From JASGIT01 sp047601665 (GTDB taxonomy: Bacteria; Pseudomonadota; Gammaproteobacteria; Burkholderiales; Burkholderiaceae_C), in NCBI GenBank assembly GCA_047601665.1, contig JASGIT010000001.1:1612001-1676000 (forward strand): 64,000 nucleotides of DNA, read 5' to 3'. A model generated the notes under the pieces. The model had not been told where the DNA came from. It ran no database searches and saw nothing but the letters and a program-made list of their open reading frames with translations. Both the position numbers and the translations under genes were made by a program. How positions within the stretch are numbered: position 1 is the first letter of the stretch; each line of letters starts with the position of its first letter. Shown one piece after another: positions 16,565 to 25,039 of this stretch.

Positions 16565-18052
16565 TCAGATGCCCTCCGGCGCACGGAGGTGGAAGTCGGT
16601 CGCCTGCTGCAAGCGGTGCGCGGCATTCAGCAGCCGCGCTTCGCTGAAATAGTTGCCGATCAGCTGCAGGCCCATGGGCATCCCATCCGCGCCGAAGCCC
16701 GCGGGCACGCTCATGCCCGGCAGGCCCGCGAGCGAGGCGGGCAGGGTGTAGATGTCGGCCAGGTAGGCGGCCAGCGGGTCGCTCTTGTCGCCCAGCTTCC
16801 AGGCCACGGTGGGGGCCACGGGGCCGGCGATCAGGTCGCAGTCCTGGAAGGCGGCCTGGAAGTCGTCGGCGATCATGCGGCGGATTTTTTGCGCCTGCAG
16901 GTAGTAGGCGTCGTAGTAGCCGTGGCTCAGCACGTAGGCGCCGATCATGATGCGGCGCTTGACCTCGTCGCCGAAGCCCTGGGCGCGGGTCTTCTTGTAC
17001 ATGTCCATGAGGTCGGTGTAGTCCTTGGCGCGGTGGCCGAACTTCACGCCGTCGAAGCGGCTCAGGTTGGACGAGGCCTCGGCGGGCGCGATGATGTAGT
17101 AGACCGGAATGGACAACTCGGTGCGCGGCAGGCGGATGGGCACCAGCCTGGCGCCGAGCTTCTCGTATTCCTTGAGCGCGCCATCGACGGCAGCGCGCAC
17201 GTCGGGCGCGAGGCCGTCGCCGAAGAACTCGGCGGGGATGCCGATGCGCAGCCCATCAAGGGAATCGTTCAGCGAGCGGCTGAAGTCCTCGGCGGGCATG
17301 TCCAGGCTGGTGGAGTCGCGGTCCGGGTCGGGGCCGCACAGGGCCGAGAGCAGCAGCGCGCAGTCTTCCGCCGAACGCGCCATCGGCCCGGCCTGGTCGA
17401 GGCTGGAGGCGAACGCGATCATGCCGTAGCGGCTGGCGCGCCCGTAGGTGGGCTTGATGCCGGTGATGCCGCAGAAGCTCGCGGGCTGGCGGATGGAGCC
17501 GCCCGTGTCCGTGCCCGTCACGGCGGGGGCCAGGCGTGCGGCCACGGCCACGGCGCTGCCGCCGGACGAGCCGCCGGGCACGCGCTGCGCATCCCAGGGG
17601 TTGCGCACGGGCGCGGGCGCATCGAAGCCCACGGGCGGCACGGCCATGTTCTCGTTGGCCGAGCCCATGGCGAACTCGTCGCAGCCCAGCTTGCCCAGCG
17701 TCACGCAGCCCGCGTCGGCCAGGCGCGCGACCACGGTGGCGTCGAACGGCGACTGGTAGCCCGCGAGCATCTTCGAGCCCGCCGTGGTGGGGAAGCCGCG
17801 CGTGACGAAGATGTCCTTGTGCGCGATCGGCAGGCCCGCGAGCGGCCCGGCGGTGCCGGCGGCGATGGCGGCGTCTTGCGCCTGGGCCTGGGCCAGCGTC
17901 GCGTCTTCGTTCAGGGCGACATACGCGCCCAGATGCTGGTGGGCCTTGGCGCGGGCCAGGAAGTGCCGGGCCGCCTCCACGGCGGAAACGCGGCGCTCGC
18001 GCAGTTGGGCGGCCAGGGCGGCCACGCCCAGGTCGTGCAGGTCTTGGCTCAT
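16565..18052 (-). CDS. gatA: Asp/Glu-tRNA amidotransferase subunit A
   Basis: A 495-residue amidase-signature enzyme. The catalytic Lys is in LPIAHKDIF; the cis-Ser is in GTDTGGSIRQPAS; the nucleophilic Ser lies in the same Gly-rich stretch beginning GGSSGGSAVAVAA. These three form the Ser-cisSer-Lys triad that releases ammonia from glutamine and channels it to GatB. The start overlaps the gatC stop by 4 bp (ATGA), and gatB starts 2 bp after its stop, so the three subunits are made in a coupled way. Confidence 0.97.
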   Translation of the reverse strand: MSQDLHDLGVAALAAQLRERRVSAVEAARHFLARAKAHQHLGAYVALNEDATLAQAQAQDAAIAAGTAGPLAGLPIAHKDIFVTRGFPTTAGSKMLAGYQSPFDATVVARLADAGCVTLGKLGCDEFAMGSANENMAVPPVGFDAPAPVRNPWDAQRVPGGSSGGSAVAVAARLAPAVTGTDTGGSIRQPASFCGITGIKPTYGRASRYGMIAFASSLDQAGPMARSAEDCALLLSALCGPDPDRDSTSLDMPAEDFSRSLNDSLDGLRIGIPAEFFGDGLAPDVRAAVDGALKEYEKLGARLVPIRLPRTELSIPVYYIIAPAEASSNLSRFDGVKFGHRAKDYTDLMDMYKKTRAQGFGDEVKRRIMIGAYVLSHGYYDAYYLQAQKIRRMIADDFQAAFQDCDLIAGPVAPTVAWKLGDKSDPLAAYLADIYTLPASLAGLPGMSVPAGFGADGMPMGLQLIGNYFSEARLLNAAHRLQQATDFHLRAPEGI

Positions 18053-18348
18053 TCGATCACCTTGGGCACCAGGAACAGGCCGCGCTCCACGGCAGGGGCG
18101 CTTTGCTGGTTGGCTTCGCGCTGGTCGGGTTCGCTCGCCACGTCGTCGCGCAGGCGCAGCTGCACGGGCTGGACGGCGGCCACGGGGTGGGCCAGGGGCG
18201 TGAGGCCCGTGGTGTCCACGGCGCGCATGGCCTCCACGATGCCGAAAAAGCCGTTGAGTTGGGTGAGCATTCGCTCGCTTTCAGTGTCGGAAAGCTCGAG
18301 CCGCGCCAGGTGGGCGATGCGAGCAATGTCCTGGGAGGTCAGTGCCAT
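18049..18348 (-). CDS. gatC: Asp/Glu-tRNA amidotransferase subunit C
   Basis: A 99-residue small subunit, starting MALTSQDIARIAHLARLELS and containing LTQLNGFFGIVEAMRAVDT and the loop TPLAHPVAAVQPVQLRLRDD; it ends VPKVIE. GatC wraps between GatA and GatB and stabilises the complex. It is the first gene of the operon and is divergent from mreB across about 200 bp that must carry both promoters. Confidence 0.95.
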   Translation of the reverse strand: MALTSQDIARIAHLARLELSDTESERMLTQLNGFFGIVEAMRAVDTTGLTPLAHPVAAVQPVQLRLRDDVASEPDQREANQQSAPAVERGLFLVPKVIE

Positions 18349-18550
18349 ACGAAAAAGAGGGTGGGAAACCGGGTGTAAACCTGCGCCGCCCCAGGGGGCG
18401 AGAGGGGTTATGCACAAGCGATGCGGTATTATCCCGCCTTTGCCGCGCAGCCCCCAAACGCCGGCAACAGCGCGCAAAAGTCCCAGATTACCCCCCAAAC
18501 CCAGGCGACCGCAGGCGCACTTGGCGCTTGCCGTCCGAGAGGATTCTTGA

Positions 18551-19594
18551 ATGTTCGGAGCCTTCCGTCGGTACTTCTCCACCGACCTCGCCATTGACCT
18601 TGGCACCGCCAACACCCTGATTTTCGCCCGCGACAAGGGCATCGTGCTCGACGAACCCTCCGTGGTCGCCATCCGCCACGAGGGCGGCCCCCACGGCAAG
18701 AAAGTGATCCAGGCCGTGGGCCACGAGGCCAAGGCCATGCTGGGCAAGGTGCCCGGCAACATCGAGGCCATCCGCCCGATGAAGGACGGCGTGATCGCCG
18801 ACTTCGTGATCACCGAGCAGATGATCAAGCAGTTCATCAAGATGGTGCACCCGCGCTCGCTGCTCGCGCCCAACCCGCGCATCATCATCTGCGTGCCCTG
18901 CGGCTCCACCCAGGTCGAGCGCCGCGCCATCCGCGACGCGGCCGAGGCGGCGGGCGCTTCCGGCGTCTACCTGATCGAGGAGCCCATGGCCGCCGGCATC
19001 GGCGCGGGCCTGCCCGTCTCGGAAGCCTCGGGCTCCATGGTGGTGGACATCGGCGGCGGCACCACCGAGGTGGGCGTGATCTCGCTCGGCGGCATGGTCT
19101 ACAAGGGCAGCGTGCGCGTGGGCGGCGACAAGTTCGACGAGGCCATCATCAGCTACATCCGCCGCAACTACGGCATGTTGATCGGCGAGCCCACGGCGGA
19201 GTCCATCAAGAAGCAGATCGGCTCGGCCTTCCCCGGCGCCGAGGTGCGCGAGATGGAAGTCAAGGGCCGCAACCTCAGCGAAGGCGTGCCGCGCAGCTTC
19301 ACCATCAGCTCCAACGAGGTGCTGGAGGCGCTGACCGAGCCGCTGAACCAGATCGTCTCGTCGGTCAAGAACGCGCTGGAGCAGACCCCGCCCGAACTCG
19401 GCGCGGACATCGCCGAGCGCGGCATGATGCTCACCGGCGGCGGCGCGCTGCTGCGCGACCTGGACCGCCTGCTGGCCGAGGAAACCGGCCTGCCCGTGCT
19501 CGTGGCCGAGGAGCCGCTGACCTGCGTGGTGCGGGGCTGCGGCATGGCGCTGGAGCGCATGGACCGCCTGGGTTCGATTTTCACCAGCGAGTAA
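18551..19594 (+). CDS. mreB: Rod shape-determining actin homologue MreB
   Basis: A 347-residue actin-like ATPase with phosphate 1 motif IDLGTANTLIF at about 16-26, phosphate 2 motif VVDIGGGTTEVGVISLGG, and adenosine motif MLTGGGALLRDLD. The N-terminal MFGAFRRYFSTDLA includes the amphipathic membrane-binding stretch. MreB filaments guide the elongasome. It is the first gene of mreB-mreC-mreD-mrdA. A TATTAT at 18427-18432 in the 200-bp gap is a possible -10 element, without a convincing -35. Confidence 0.97.
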   Translation: MFGAFRRYFSTDLAIDLGTANTLIFARDKGIVLDEPSVVAIRHEGGPHGKKVIQAVGHEAKAMLGKVPGNIEAIRPMKDGVIADFVITEQMIKQFIKMVHPRSLLAPNPRIIICVPCGSTQVERRAIRDAAEAAGASGVYLIEEPMAAGIGAGLPVSEASGSMVVDIGGGTTEVGVISLGGMVYKGSVRVGGDKFDEAIISYIRRNYGMLIGEPTAESIKKQIGSAFPGAEVREMEVKGRNLSEGVPRSFTISSNEVLEALTEPLNQIVSSVKNALEQTPPELGADIAERGMMLTGGGALLRDLDRLLAEETGLPVLVAEEPLTCVVRGCGMALERMDRLGSIFTSE

Positions 19595-19612
19595 TGCTCC
19601 GCTGCGCCTGAA

Positions 19613-20608
19613 ATGCCCCTCGGCACCCTGGAGCGCAGCGCTCCGCCATTCTTCAAGCAGGGCCCTTCGGCCCTGTCGCGGTTCGCCCTCTACAGCGCCT
19701 TGGCGCTGTTTTTGATGGTGGCAGATGCGCGCTTCCACCTCACCGACCCGCTGCGCAAGGCCGTGGGTGCGGTGCTGTACCCCGCGCAGTGGCTCATGCT
19801 CCAGCCCGTGGAGCTGGCGCAGGGCGGCGCGGGCTACTTCCAGTCGCTGCAATCCGCGCAGCGGGAGGCCGATGCCGCGCGCCAGCGCATGACGCAGATG
19901 TCGCAGCGCGCCAACCAGGCCGAACTGCTGGCGCAGGAAAACCAGCATCTGCGCGCGTTGCTCGGGCTGCGCGAGCGCCTCGACACGCCCGCGACGGCGG
20001 CGCAGGTGATCTACGACGCACCCGACCCCTACACCCGCCGCGTGGTCGTGGACAAGGGCCAGATGGCGGGCGTGGAGCTCGGCTCGCCCGTGGTCGATGA
20101 ATTCGGCGTGCTGGGCCAGGTCACGCGCGTGCTCCCGTTCGTGAGCGAGGTCACGCTGCTGGTGGACCGCGACCAGGCCATCCCCGTGCTCAACCCGCGC
20201 ACCGGCGTGCGCAGCGTGGCCTACGGCGACCCGGTGGAGGGCCACGGCGGCAGCATGGAATTGCGCTTCATGCCCAGCAATGCCGACGTGCAGGAGGGCG
20301 ACCTGCTCACCACCAGCGGCGTGGACGGCGTCTACCCCCCCGGCCTGTCCGTGGCGCACGTGCGCCGCGTGGACCGCAAGGCGGACTCGGCCTTCACGCG
20401 CATCTACTGCGACCCGGTGGCGCAGGTGAACGGCGTGCGCCACGTCATGGTGCTCAAGCCGCTGCACGAAGACCTGCCCGAGCGGCCCGAGCCCGACCCC
20501 GCCGCCAAGCCCGCGCGCAAGGGCGCATCGCTGCCCGGCGCGTCGCCCAAGGGCCTGAAATCCAGGGACGCCGCCAAGGGCACTGCCAAGGAAGGGGCCA
20601 AGCCATGA
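19613..20608 (+). CDS. mreC: Rod shape-determining protein MreC
   Basis: A 331-residue bitopic membrane protein. One helix at about 22-40 (FALYSALALFLMVADAR) is followed by a coiled coil (READAARQRMTQMSQRANQA, about 80-120) and two beta-barrel domains with VVVDKGQMAGVELGSPVVDE and GDLLTTSGVDGVYPPGLSVA. The Lys/Pro/Ala-rich tail from about 285 is low complexity. MreC links the MreB filament to PBP2 in the periplasm. It starts 18 bp after mreB and overlaps mreD by 4 bp. Confidence 0.95.
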   Translation: MPLGTLERSAPPFFKQGPSALSRFALYSALALFLMVADARFHLTDPLRKAVGAVLYPAQWLMLQPVELAQGGAGYFQSLQSAQREADAARQRMTQMSQRANQAELLAQENQHLRALLGLRERLDTPATAAQVIYDAPDPYTRRVVVDKGQMAGVELGSPVVDEFGVLGQVTRVLPFVSEVTLLVDRDQAIPVLNPRTGVRSVAYGDPVEGHGGSMELRFMPSNADVQEGDLLTTSGVDGVYPPGLSVAHVRRVDRKADSAFTRIYCDPVAQVNGVRHVMVLKPLHEDLPERPEPDPAAKPARKGASLPGASPKGLKSRDAAKGTAKEGAKP

Positions 20609-21123
20609 TCATGCCCCGTGGCCAGCAACTGCTGCTGCCCGCCAGCCCGGTGTTCATCGCGGCCAGCATCGCGGTGGCGCTGGCCATCAACCTGCTGCCG
20701 CTGGGCCGCGTGGTGTGGATGCCCGACATGGTCATGCTGCTGCTGGCGTTCTGGAGCGTGCACCAGCCGCAGCGCGTGGGCATGGGGGTGGCATTCGTGC
20801 TGGGGCTGTGCATGGATGTGCACCAGACCGCGCTGCTGGGCCAGCACGCGCTGGCCTACACGGCGCTGGTGTACGGCGCCGGCGCTTTAAGCCGGCGCCT
20901 GCTGTGGCTGCGCGTGCCCGCGCAGGCGCTGCACCTGCTGCCGGTGTTCGCGGCGGCCCATGCGCTGGAGGTGCTGGTGCGCATGGCGTCGGGCGGCATC
21001 TTCCCGGGGCTGGGCCTGCTGATCGCGCCCGCCGTCGAGACGGTGCTGTGGCCGCTGGCCAGCGTGGTGCTGCTCGCGCCCCAGCGCCGCGCGCCCGACC
21101 GTGACGAAACCCGGCCGCTGTGA
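20605..21123 (+). CDS. mreD: Rod shape-determining protein MreD
   Basis: A 172-residue polytopic membrane protein with about five to six helices. The conserved segment PDMVMLLLAFWSVHQPQRVG followed by FVLGLCMDVHQTALLGQHAL matches MreD. It is an integral part of the elongation complex with MreC and RodA/PBP2. The start overlaps the mreC stop (ATGA), and mrdA follows after 15 bp. Confidence 0.94.
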   Translation: MIMPRGQQLLLPASPVFIAASIAVALAINLLPLGRVVWMPDMVMLLLAFWSVHQPQRVGMGVAFVLGLCMDVHQTALLGQHALAYTALVYGAGALSRRLLWLRVPAQALHLLPVFAAAHALEVLVRMASGGIFPGLGLLIAPAVETVLWPLASVVLLAPQRRAPDRDETRPL

Positions 21124-21138
21124 CGGGGCGAGGCCGTT

Positions 21139-23097
21139 GTGACCGAACTGCGCAATAGCGAAGCCGACGCCTCGCGCTTCCGCCTGCGGGTGCTGGCGGT
21201 GGCGCTGGTGGTGTTCGCCGCCTTCGGCCTGCTCGTCGCGCGGCTGCTGTACCTGCAGGTGGTGCGGCACGAAGACCTGGCCGAGCAGGCCGAGAGCAAC
21301 CGCACGGCGGTGGTGCCCATCGTGCCCAACCGGGGGCAGATCCTGGACCGCAACGGCGTGGTGCTGGCCACCAACTATTCGGCCTACACGCTGGAGATCA
21401 CCCCGTCCAAGGCCGGGGTGCTCGACGACACCATCGAAGCGCTGGGCAAGGTGGTGGAGATCACCCCGCGCGACAAGCGCCGCTTCAAGCGGCTGATGGA
21501 CGAGTCGCGCAGCTTCGAGTCGCTGCCCATCCGCACCCGCCTCACCGACCAGGAGGTGGCGCGCTTCACCGCGCAGCGCTACCGCTTTCCGGGCGTGGAC
21601 ATCAAGGCGCGGCTGTTCCGCACCTACCCGCTGGGCGACGTGGCGAGCCACGCCATCGGCTACATCGGCCGCATCAACCAGCGCGAGAAGGAGCGCATCG
21701 ACGACTCCGACGAGGCCGCCAACTACCGTGGCACCGAATACATCGGCAAGCTGGGCGTGGAGCAGGCGTATGAGCAGCAGCTGCACGGCATCACCGGCGT
21801 GGAACTGATGGAGACCTCGGCCGGCGGCCGCGCCGTGCGCCGCCTGAGCAGCCGCCCCGCCACGCCGGGCGACAACGTGATGCTGTCCATCGACATCAAG
21901 CTGCAGAAGATGATCGAGGAGCTGTACGGCGACCGGCGCGGCGCGCTGGTGGCGATCGACCCGCGCAACGGCGAGATCCTCGCGCTGGTGTCCAAGCCCA
22001 CCTTCGACCCCAACCTGTTCGTCGAAGGCATCGACGTGGAAAACTGGCAGGCGCTCAACGAATCCATCAACAAGCCCCTGCTCAACCGCGCGCTGCGCGG
22101 CACCTACCCGCCGGGCTCCACCTACAAGCCCTTCATGGCGCTGGGCGCGCTGCAGCTGGGCAAGCGCAACCCGGCGCTGGTCATCAACGACCCCGGCTTC
22201 TACACCTTCGCCGGCCACACCTTCCGCAGCCACGAAGGCGGCCTGGGCGGCGTGGACATGCACCGCGCCCTCATGTACTCCAGCAACACCTACTTCTACT
22301 CGCTGGCCGTGGACATGGGCGTGGACACCATCCATGACTTCATGAAGCCGCTGGGCTTCGGCCAGCTCACGGGCATCGACCTGGGCGGCGAGGTGCGCGG
22401 CGTGCTGCCCAGCACCGAGTGGAAGCGCCGCACCTACAAGCGCCCCGAAATGAAGCGCTGGTTCGCGGGCGAAACCGTGTCGTTGGGCATCGGCCAGGGC
22501 TACAACAACTTCACCATGCTGCAACTGGCCAGCGCCGAGGCCACGTTGGCCAACGGCGGCACGCGCTACCGCCCGCACCTGGGCAAGGCGGTGAAGGACA
22601 CGGTGACCGGCCAGGTCACCGAACTGCCCCAGCCCCCCGGCGAGAACCTGGGCTACGCGCAGAAGAACATCGCCATCGTGCAGAGCGCCCTCGTGGCCGT
22701 GAACAAGTCCGGCACGGGCGCGCGCGTGTTCGCGGGCGCGCCGTACAGCTCGGCGGGCAAGACGGGCACGGCCCAGGCCGTGAGCCTGGGGCAGAACGTG
22801 AAGTACAACGCTAAGGCGCTGGAGGAGCACCAGCGCGACCACTCGCTGTTCGCCGCCTTCGCGCCCGCGGACGACCCGAAGATCGCCGTGGCGCTCATCG
22901 TCGAGAACGCGGGCTTCGGCGCGGCCAGCGCCGCGCCCATCGTGCGCCGCGTGTTCGACTACTGGCTGGCGGGCGAATACCCGACCGAGGAAGACATCGC
23001 CGCCACGCGCAAGGGCGAATCCGGCCCGCCCATCGGCAAGCCGCGCAGGGTGGAAGACGTGCCGCTGGAGCCGACAGTGGCGCCGCCCAAGCCCTGA
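21139..23097 (+). CDS. mrdA: Penicillin-binding protein 2 (elongasome transpeptidase)
   Basis: 652 residues from a GTG. One N-terminal membrane helix (VLAVALVVFAAFGLLVARLL) is followed by the pedestal domain (RGQILDRNGVVLATN) and the transpeptidase domain with active-site motif STYK at about 327-330 (PPGSTYKPF), SSN at about 381 (YSSNTYFYS) and KTG at about 541 (SAGKTGTAQ), all intact. It cross-links new peptidoglycan during cylindrical growth. It is the last gene of the mre cluster here; rodA does not follow. Confidence 0.96.
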   Translation: MTELRNSEADASRFRLRVLAVALVVFAAFGLLVARLLYLQVVRHEDLAEQAESNRTAVVPIVPNRGQILDRNGVVLATNYSAYTLEITPSKAGVLDDTIEALGKVVEITPRDKRRFKRLMDESRSFESLPIRTRLTDQEVARFTAQRYRFPGVDIKARLFRTYPLGDVASHAIGYIGRINQREKERIDDSDEAANYRGTEYIGKLGVEQAYEQQLHGITGVELMETSAGGRAVRRLSSRPATPGDNVMLSIDIKLQKMIEELYGDRRGALVAIDPRNGEILALVSKPTFDPNLFVEGIDVENWQALNESINKPLLNRALRGTYPPGSTYKPFMALGALQLGKRNPALVINDPGFYTFAGHTFRSHEGGLGGVDMHRALMYSSNTYFYSLAVDMGVDTIHDFMKPLGFGQLTGIDLGGEVRGVLPSTEWKRRTYKRPEMKRWFAGETVSLGIGQGYNNFTMLQLASAEATLANGGTRYRPHLGKAVKDTVTGQVTELPQPPGENLGYAQKNIAIVQSALVAVNKSGTGARVFAGAPYSSAGKTGTAQAVSLGQNVKYNAKALEEHQRDHSLFAAFAPADDPKIAVALIVENAGFGAASAAPIVRRVFDYWLAGEYPTEEDIAATRKGESGPPIGKPRRVEDVPLEPTVAPPKP

Positions 23098-23108
23098 TAT
23101 TTTCAGTG

Positions 23109-23158
23109 TTTTTGGCCTCCAGCCCTTGTACGACAAGCGCTGGCAGCTATTAAAAAAG
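23109..23158 (+). repeat. Dispersed palindromic repeat, copy b
   Basis: Close to consensus: left arm TTTTTGGCCTCCAGCCC, right arm AAGCGCTGGCAGCTAT (23135-23150) followed by an A-run. It lies between the convergent mrdA and arginase genes, where it could also act as a transcription end on either strand. Confidence 0.8.
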
Positions 23159-23164
23159 AAGCGC

Positions 23165-24082
23165 CTAGGCGCGCATCAGCGTCGATTTGCCGAACAGGCT
23201 TTCGAGCAGGTCCACCGCCAGCTCCGCCGTCTGGTTGCGCAGGTCGAGCGCGGGGTTGAGCTCCACCACGTCCACCGAGCTTAAAGCGCCGCAGTCGGCC
23301 AGCATCTCCATGCACAGCTGCATCTCGCGGTAGGTGGGGCCGCCGCGCACGGGCGTGCCCACGCCGGGGGCGATGCCGGGGTCGAGGCAGTCGAGGTCGA
23401 AGCTCAGGTGCAGGTGGGTGTCCGGCCCCACGCCGTCCAGCGCCTGGGTCATCACGGCGCGCATCCCGATCTCGTCGATGCAGCGCATGTCGAACACCTC
23501 GATGCTGTGCGCGTTCACGTAGTGCTTCTCGGTGGCGTCCACGCTGCGCACGCCGATCAGGCGCAGCTGCCCGGGCTGGAGCGCGGGCGTTGCGGTGAAC
23601 TGCAGCGGCGCGGGCCCGTCGCCCAGCAGGCAGGCCACGGGCATACCGTGCAGGTTGCCGCTGGGGCTGGAGGCGGGCGTGTTCGCGTCCGCATGGGCGT
23701 CGAACCAGAGCACGCGCAGGCGCTTGCCCTGTAGCTGGCAGTGCCGCGCCACGGCGCTGATGGAGCCGATGGCCAGGCAGTGGTCGCCGCCCAGCAGCAG
23801 CGGCAGGCGCTGGCGGGCCAGGGCGTCGGCCACCGCGTCGAACACCGCGCGGTTCCAGGCCGCGACCTCGGCCAGGTGGCGGAAGCCGCCCTGCGCGGCC
23901 TGCTGCGGGTTGGCGGGGCCGGCGAGGTTGCCCTGGTCTTCCACGTGCAGCCCGCGCGCGCGCAGCGCCGTGGCCACGCCCGCGATGCGCAGGGCGTCCG
24001 GCCCCATGCTCGCGCCGAGCACGCTGGCGCCCACGTCGGTGGGCGCGCCAATCAGGGTGATGTCAGTGCAGGAATGCGTCAT
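23165..24082 (-). CDS. rocF: Arginase
   Basis: A 305-residue ureohydrolase with all manganese motifs: LLLGGDHCLAIGS (about 96-108), LWFDAHADANTP (DAHxD) and SFDLDCLDPGIAPGVGTPV (DxDxxDP). SGNLHGMPVA is the substrate-side loop of arginases, in contrast to agmatinases. It would split arginine to ornithine and urea. Its ATG lies inside the 3' end of the TauE/SafE transporter gene (20-bp overlap), so the two are co-translated. Confidence 0.92.
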   Translation of the reverse strand: MTHSCTDITLIGAPTDVGASVLGASMGPDALRIAGVATALRARGLHVEDQGNLAGPANPQQAAQGGFRHLAEVAAWNRAVFDAVADALARQRLPLLLGGDHCLAIGSISAVARHCQLQGKRLRVLWFDAHADANTPASSPSGNLHGMPVACLLGDGPAPLQFTATPALQPGQLRLIGVRSVDATEKHYVNAHSIEVFDMRCIDEIGMRAVMTQALDGVGPDTHLHLSFDLDCLDPGIAPGVGTPVRGGPTYREMQLCMEMLADCGALSSVDVVELNPALDLRNQTAELAVDLLESLFGKSTLMRA

Positions 24083-24821
24083 AGCCGGTCTTCAGGATCA
24101 AACAACCCACGACGAGGATGAAGATGGCGCGCACGAAGCCCGTGCCGTGGCGCAGCGCCATGTGCGTGCCCAACACGCTGCCCGCCACGTTGGCCACGGC
24201 CAGCGGCAGCGTGAAGTGCCACCACACATGCCCCTTGGCGGTGAACAGCACCAGCGCGGCGGCGTTGGTGGCCAGGTTCAGCAGCTTGGCCGAGACCGAG
24301 GCGTTCAGAAAATCGTAGCCCAGCAGCCGCACGAAGGCGAACACGAAGAAGCTGCCCGTGCCGGGGCCGAAAAAGCCGTCGTAGACGCCGATGACCCCGC
24401 CCACGGCGCAGGCCATGGCCGCTTCGGCGCGGCCCGCGAAGCGTGGCCGGTGGTGGTGGCCCAGGTCTTTTCTGGCCAGGGTGTAGAGCAGCACGGCCAG
24501 CAGCACCAGCGGCAGCAGCTTGCGCAGAAAGCCGGGGTCGATCACGGTGACCAGCCACGCCCCGAGCACGGAACCCGCCGCCGCTGCCGTTGCGGCGGGC
24601 AGCATGGCGCGCCAGGGCAGCTGCACGCGGCGGCTGTACTGCCAGGTCGCCATGGCCGTGCCCCAGACCGAGGCGCTTTTGTTGGTGCCCAGCAACGTGG
24701 CGGGCGGCGCGCTGGCGAAGGTGGCGAACAGCGCGGGCACCAGGATGAGCCCGCCGCCGCCCACGATCGCGTCCACGAAACCGGCCAGGAGCGATGCGAG
24801 CGAGACGAGGATCCATTCCAT
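24063..24821 (-). CDS. TauE/SafE (TSUP) family transporter
   Basis: About 252 residues from the ATG at 24821 (MEWILVSLASLLAGF); an upstream ATG at 24854 falls within the terminator-like hairpin and is unlikely. There are seven to eight predicted helices in two repeats, with the TSUP motifs GFVDAIVGGGGLILVPALF and GVIGVYDGFFGPGTGSFF. Relatives move sulfite, sulfonates or other small anions. Its overlap with arginase is noteworthy and may hint at a nitrogen-related substrate, but that is speculation. Confidence 0.88.
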   Translation of the reverse strand: MEWILVSLASLLAGFVDAIVGGGGLILVPALFATFASAPPATLLGTNKSASVWGTAMATWQYSRRVQLPWRAMLPAATAAAAGSVLGAWLVTVIDPGFLRKLLPLVLLAVLLYTLARKDLGHHHRPRFAGRAEAAMACAVGGVIGVYDGFFGPGTGSFFVFAFVRLLGYDFLNASVSAKLLNLATNAAALVLFTAKGHVWWHFTLPLAVANVAGSVLGTHMALRHGTGFVRAIFILVVGCLILKTGYDAFLH

Positions 24822-24840
24822 CCCAAGGATTGTCGTGCAC

Positions 24841-24874
24841 AAACAAAAAGGCACCGGGGGTTAGCCGGTGCCTT
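24841..24874 (-). terminator. Terminator-like hairpin just before the TauE/SafE-arginase genes
   Basis: On the minus strand, a 10-bp stem AAGGCACCGG / CCGGTGCCTT with a 7-base loop, followed by TTTTTGTTT. The T-run ends about 20 bases before the transporter start codon. Confidence 0.75.
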
Positions 24875-25010
24875 GTGCAAGGGGGCATCTCATGGAGGAT
24901 GCTTTTCGTTGATGTACTGATTGTTGAGATGTCTCCTCGGGCTCCTCTGCTGCGCACCTTGGTGCGCGTCGAGTGGCAAGACTGTAACGGCGCGCACCCT
25001 GGAGGTGCAT
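24844..25010 (-). promoter_or_regulatory. Candidate structured leader / attenuator of the transporter-arginase operon
   Basis: On the minus strand, the gap after the GMC oxidoreductase gene holds a chain of mutually complementary arms: GCACC (25004-25008), GGTGCGCG (24991-24998), CGCGCACC (24961-24968) and GGTGCGC (24952-24958). A CATCTC / GAGATG pair (24926-24931 / 24886-24891) follows, then the terminator hairpin. The middle arm can pair either upstream or downstream, an arrangement typical of attenuators. There is no recognised Rfam-type motif that I can name. Confidence 0.4.
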
Positions 25011-25039
25011 TGGGAGTTTCCCGTGGTCTTTAGGGCGGT

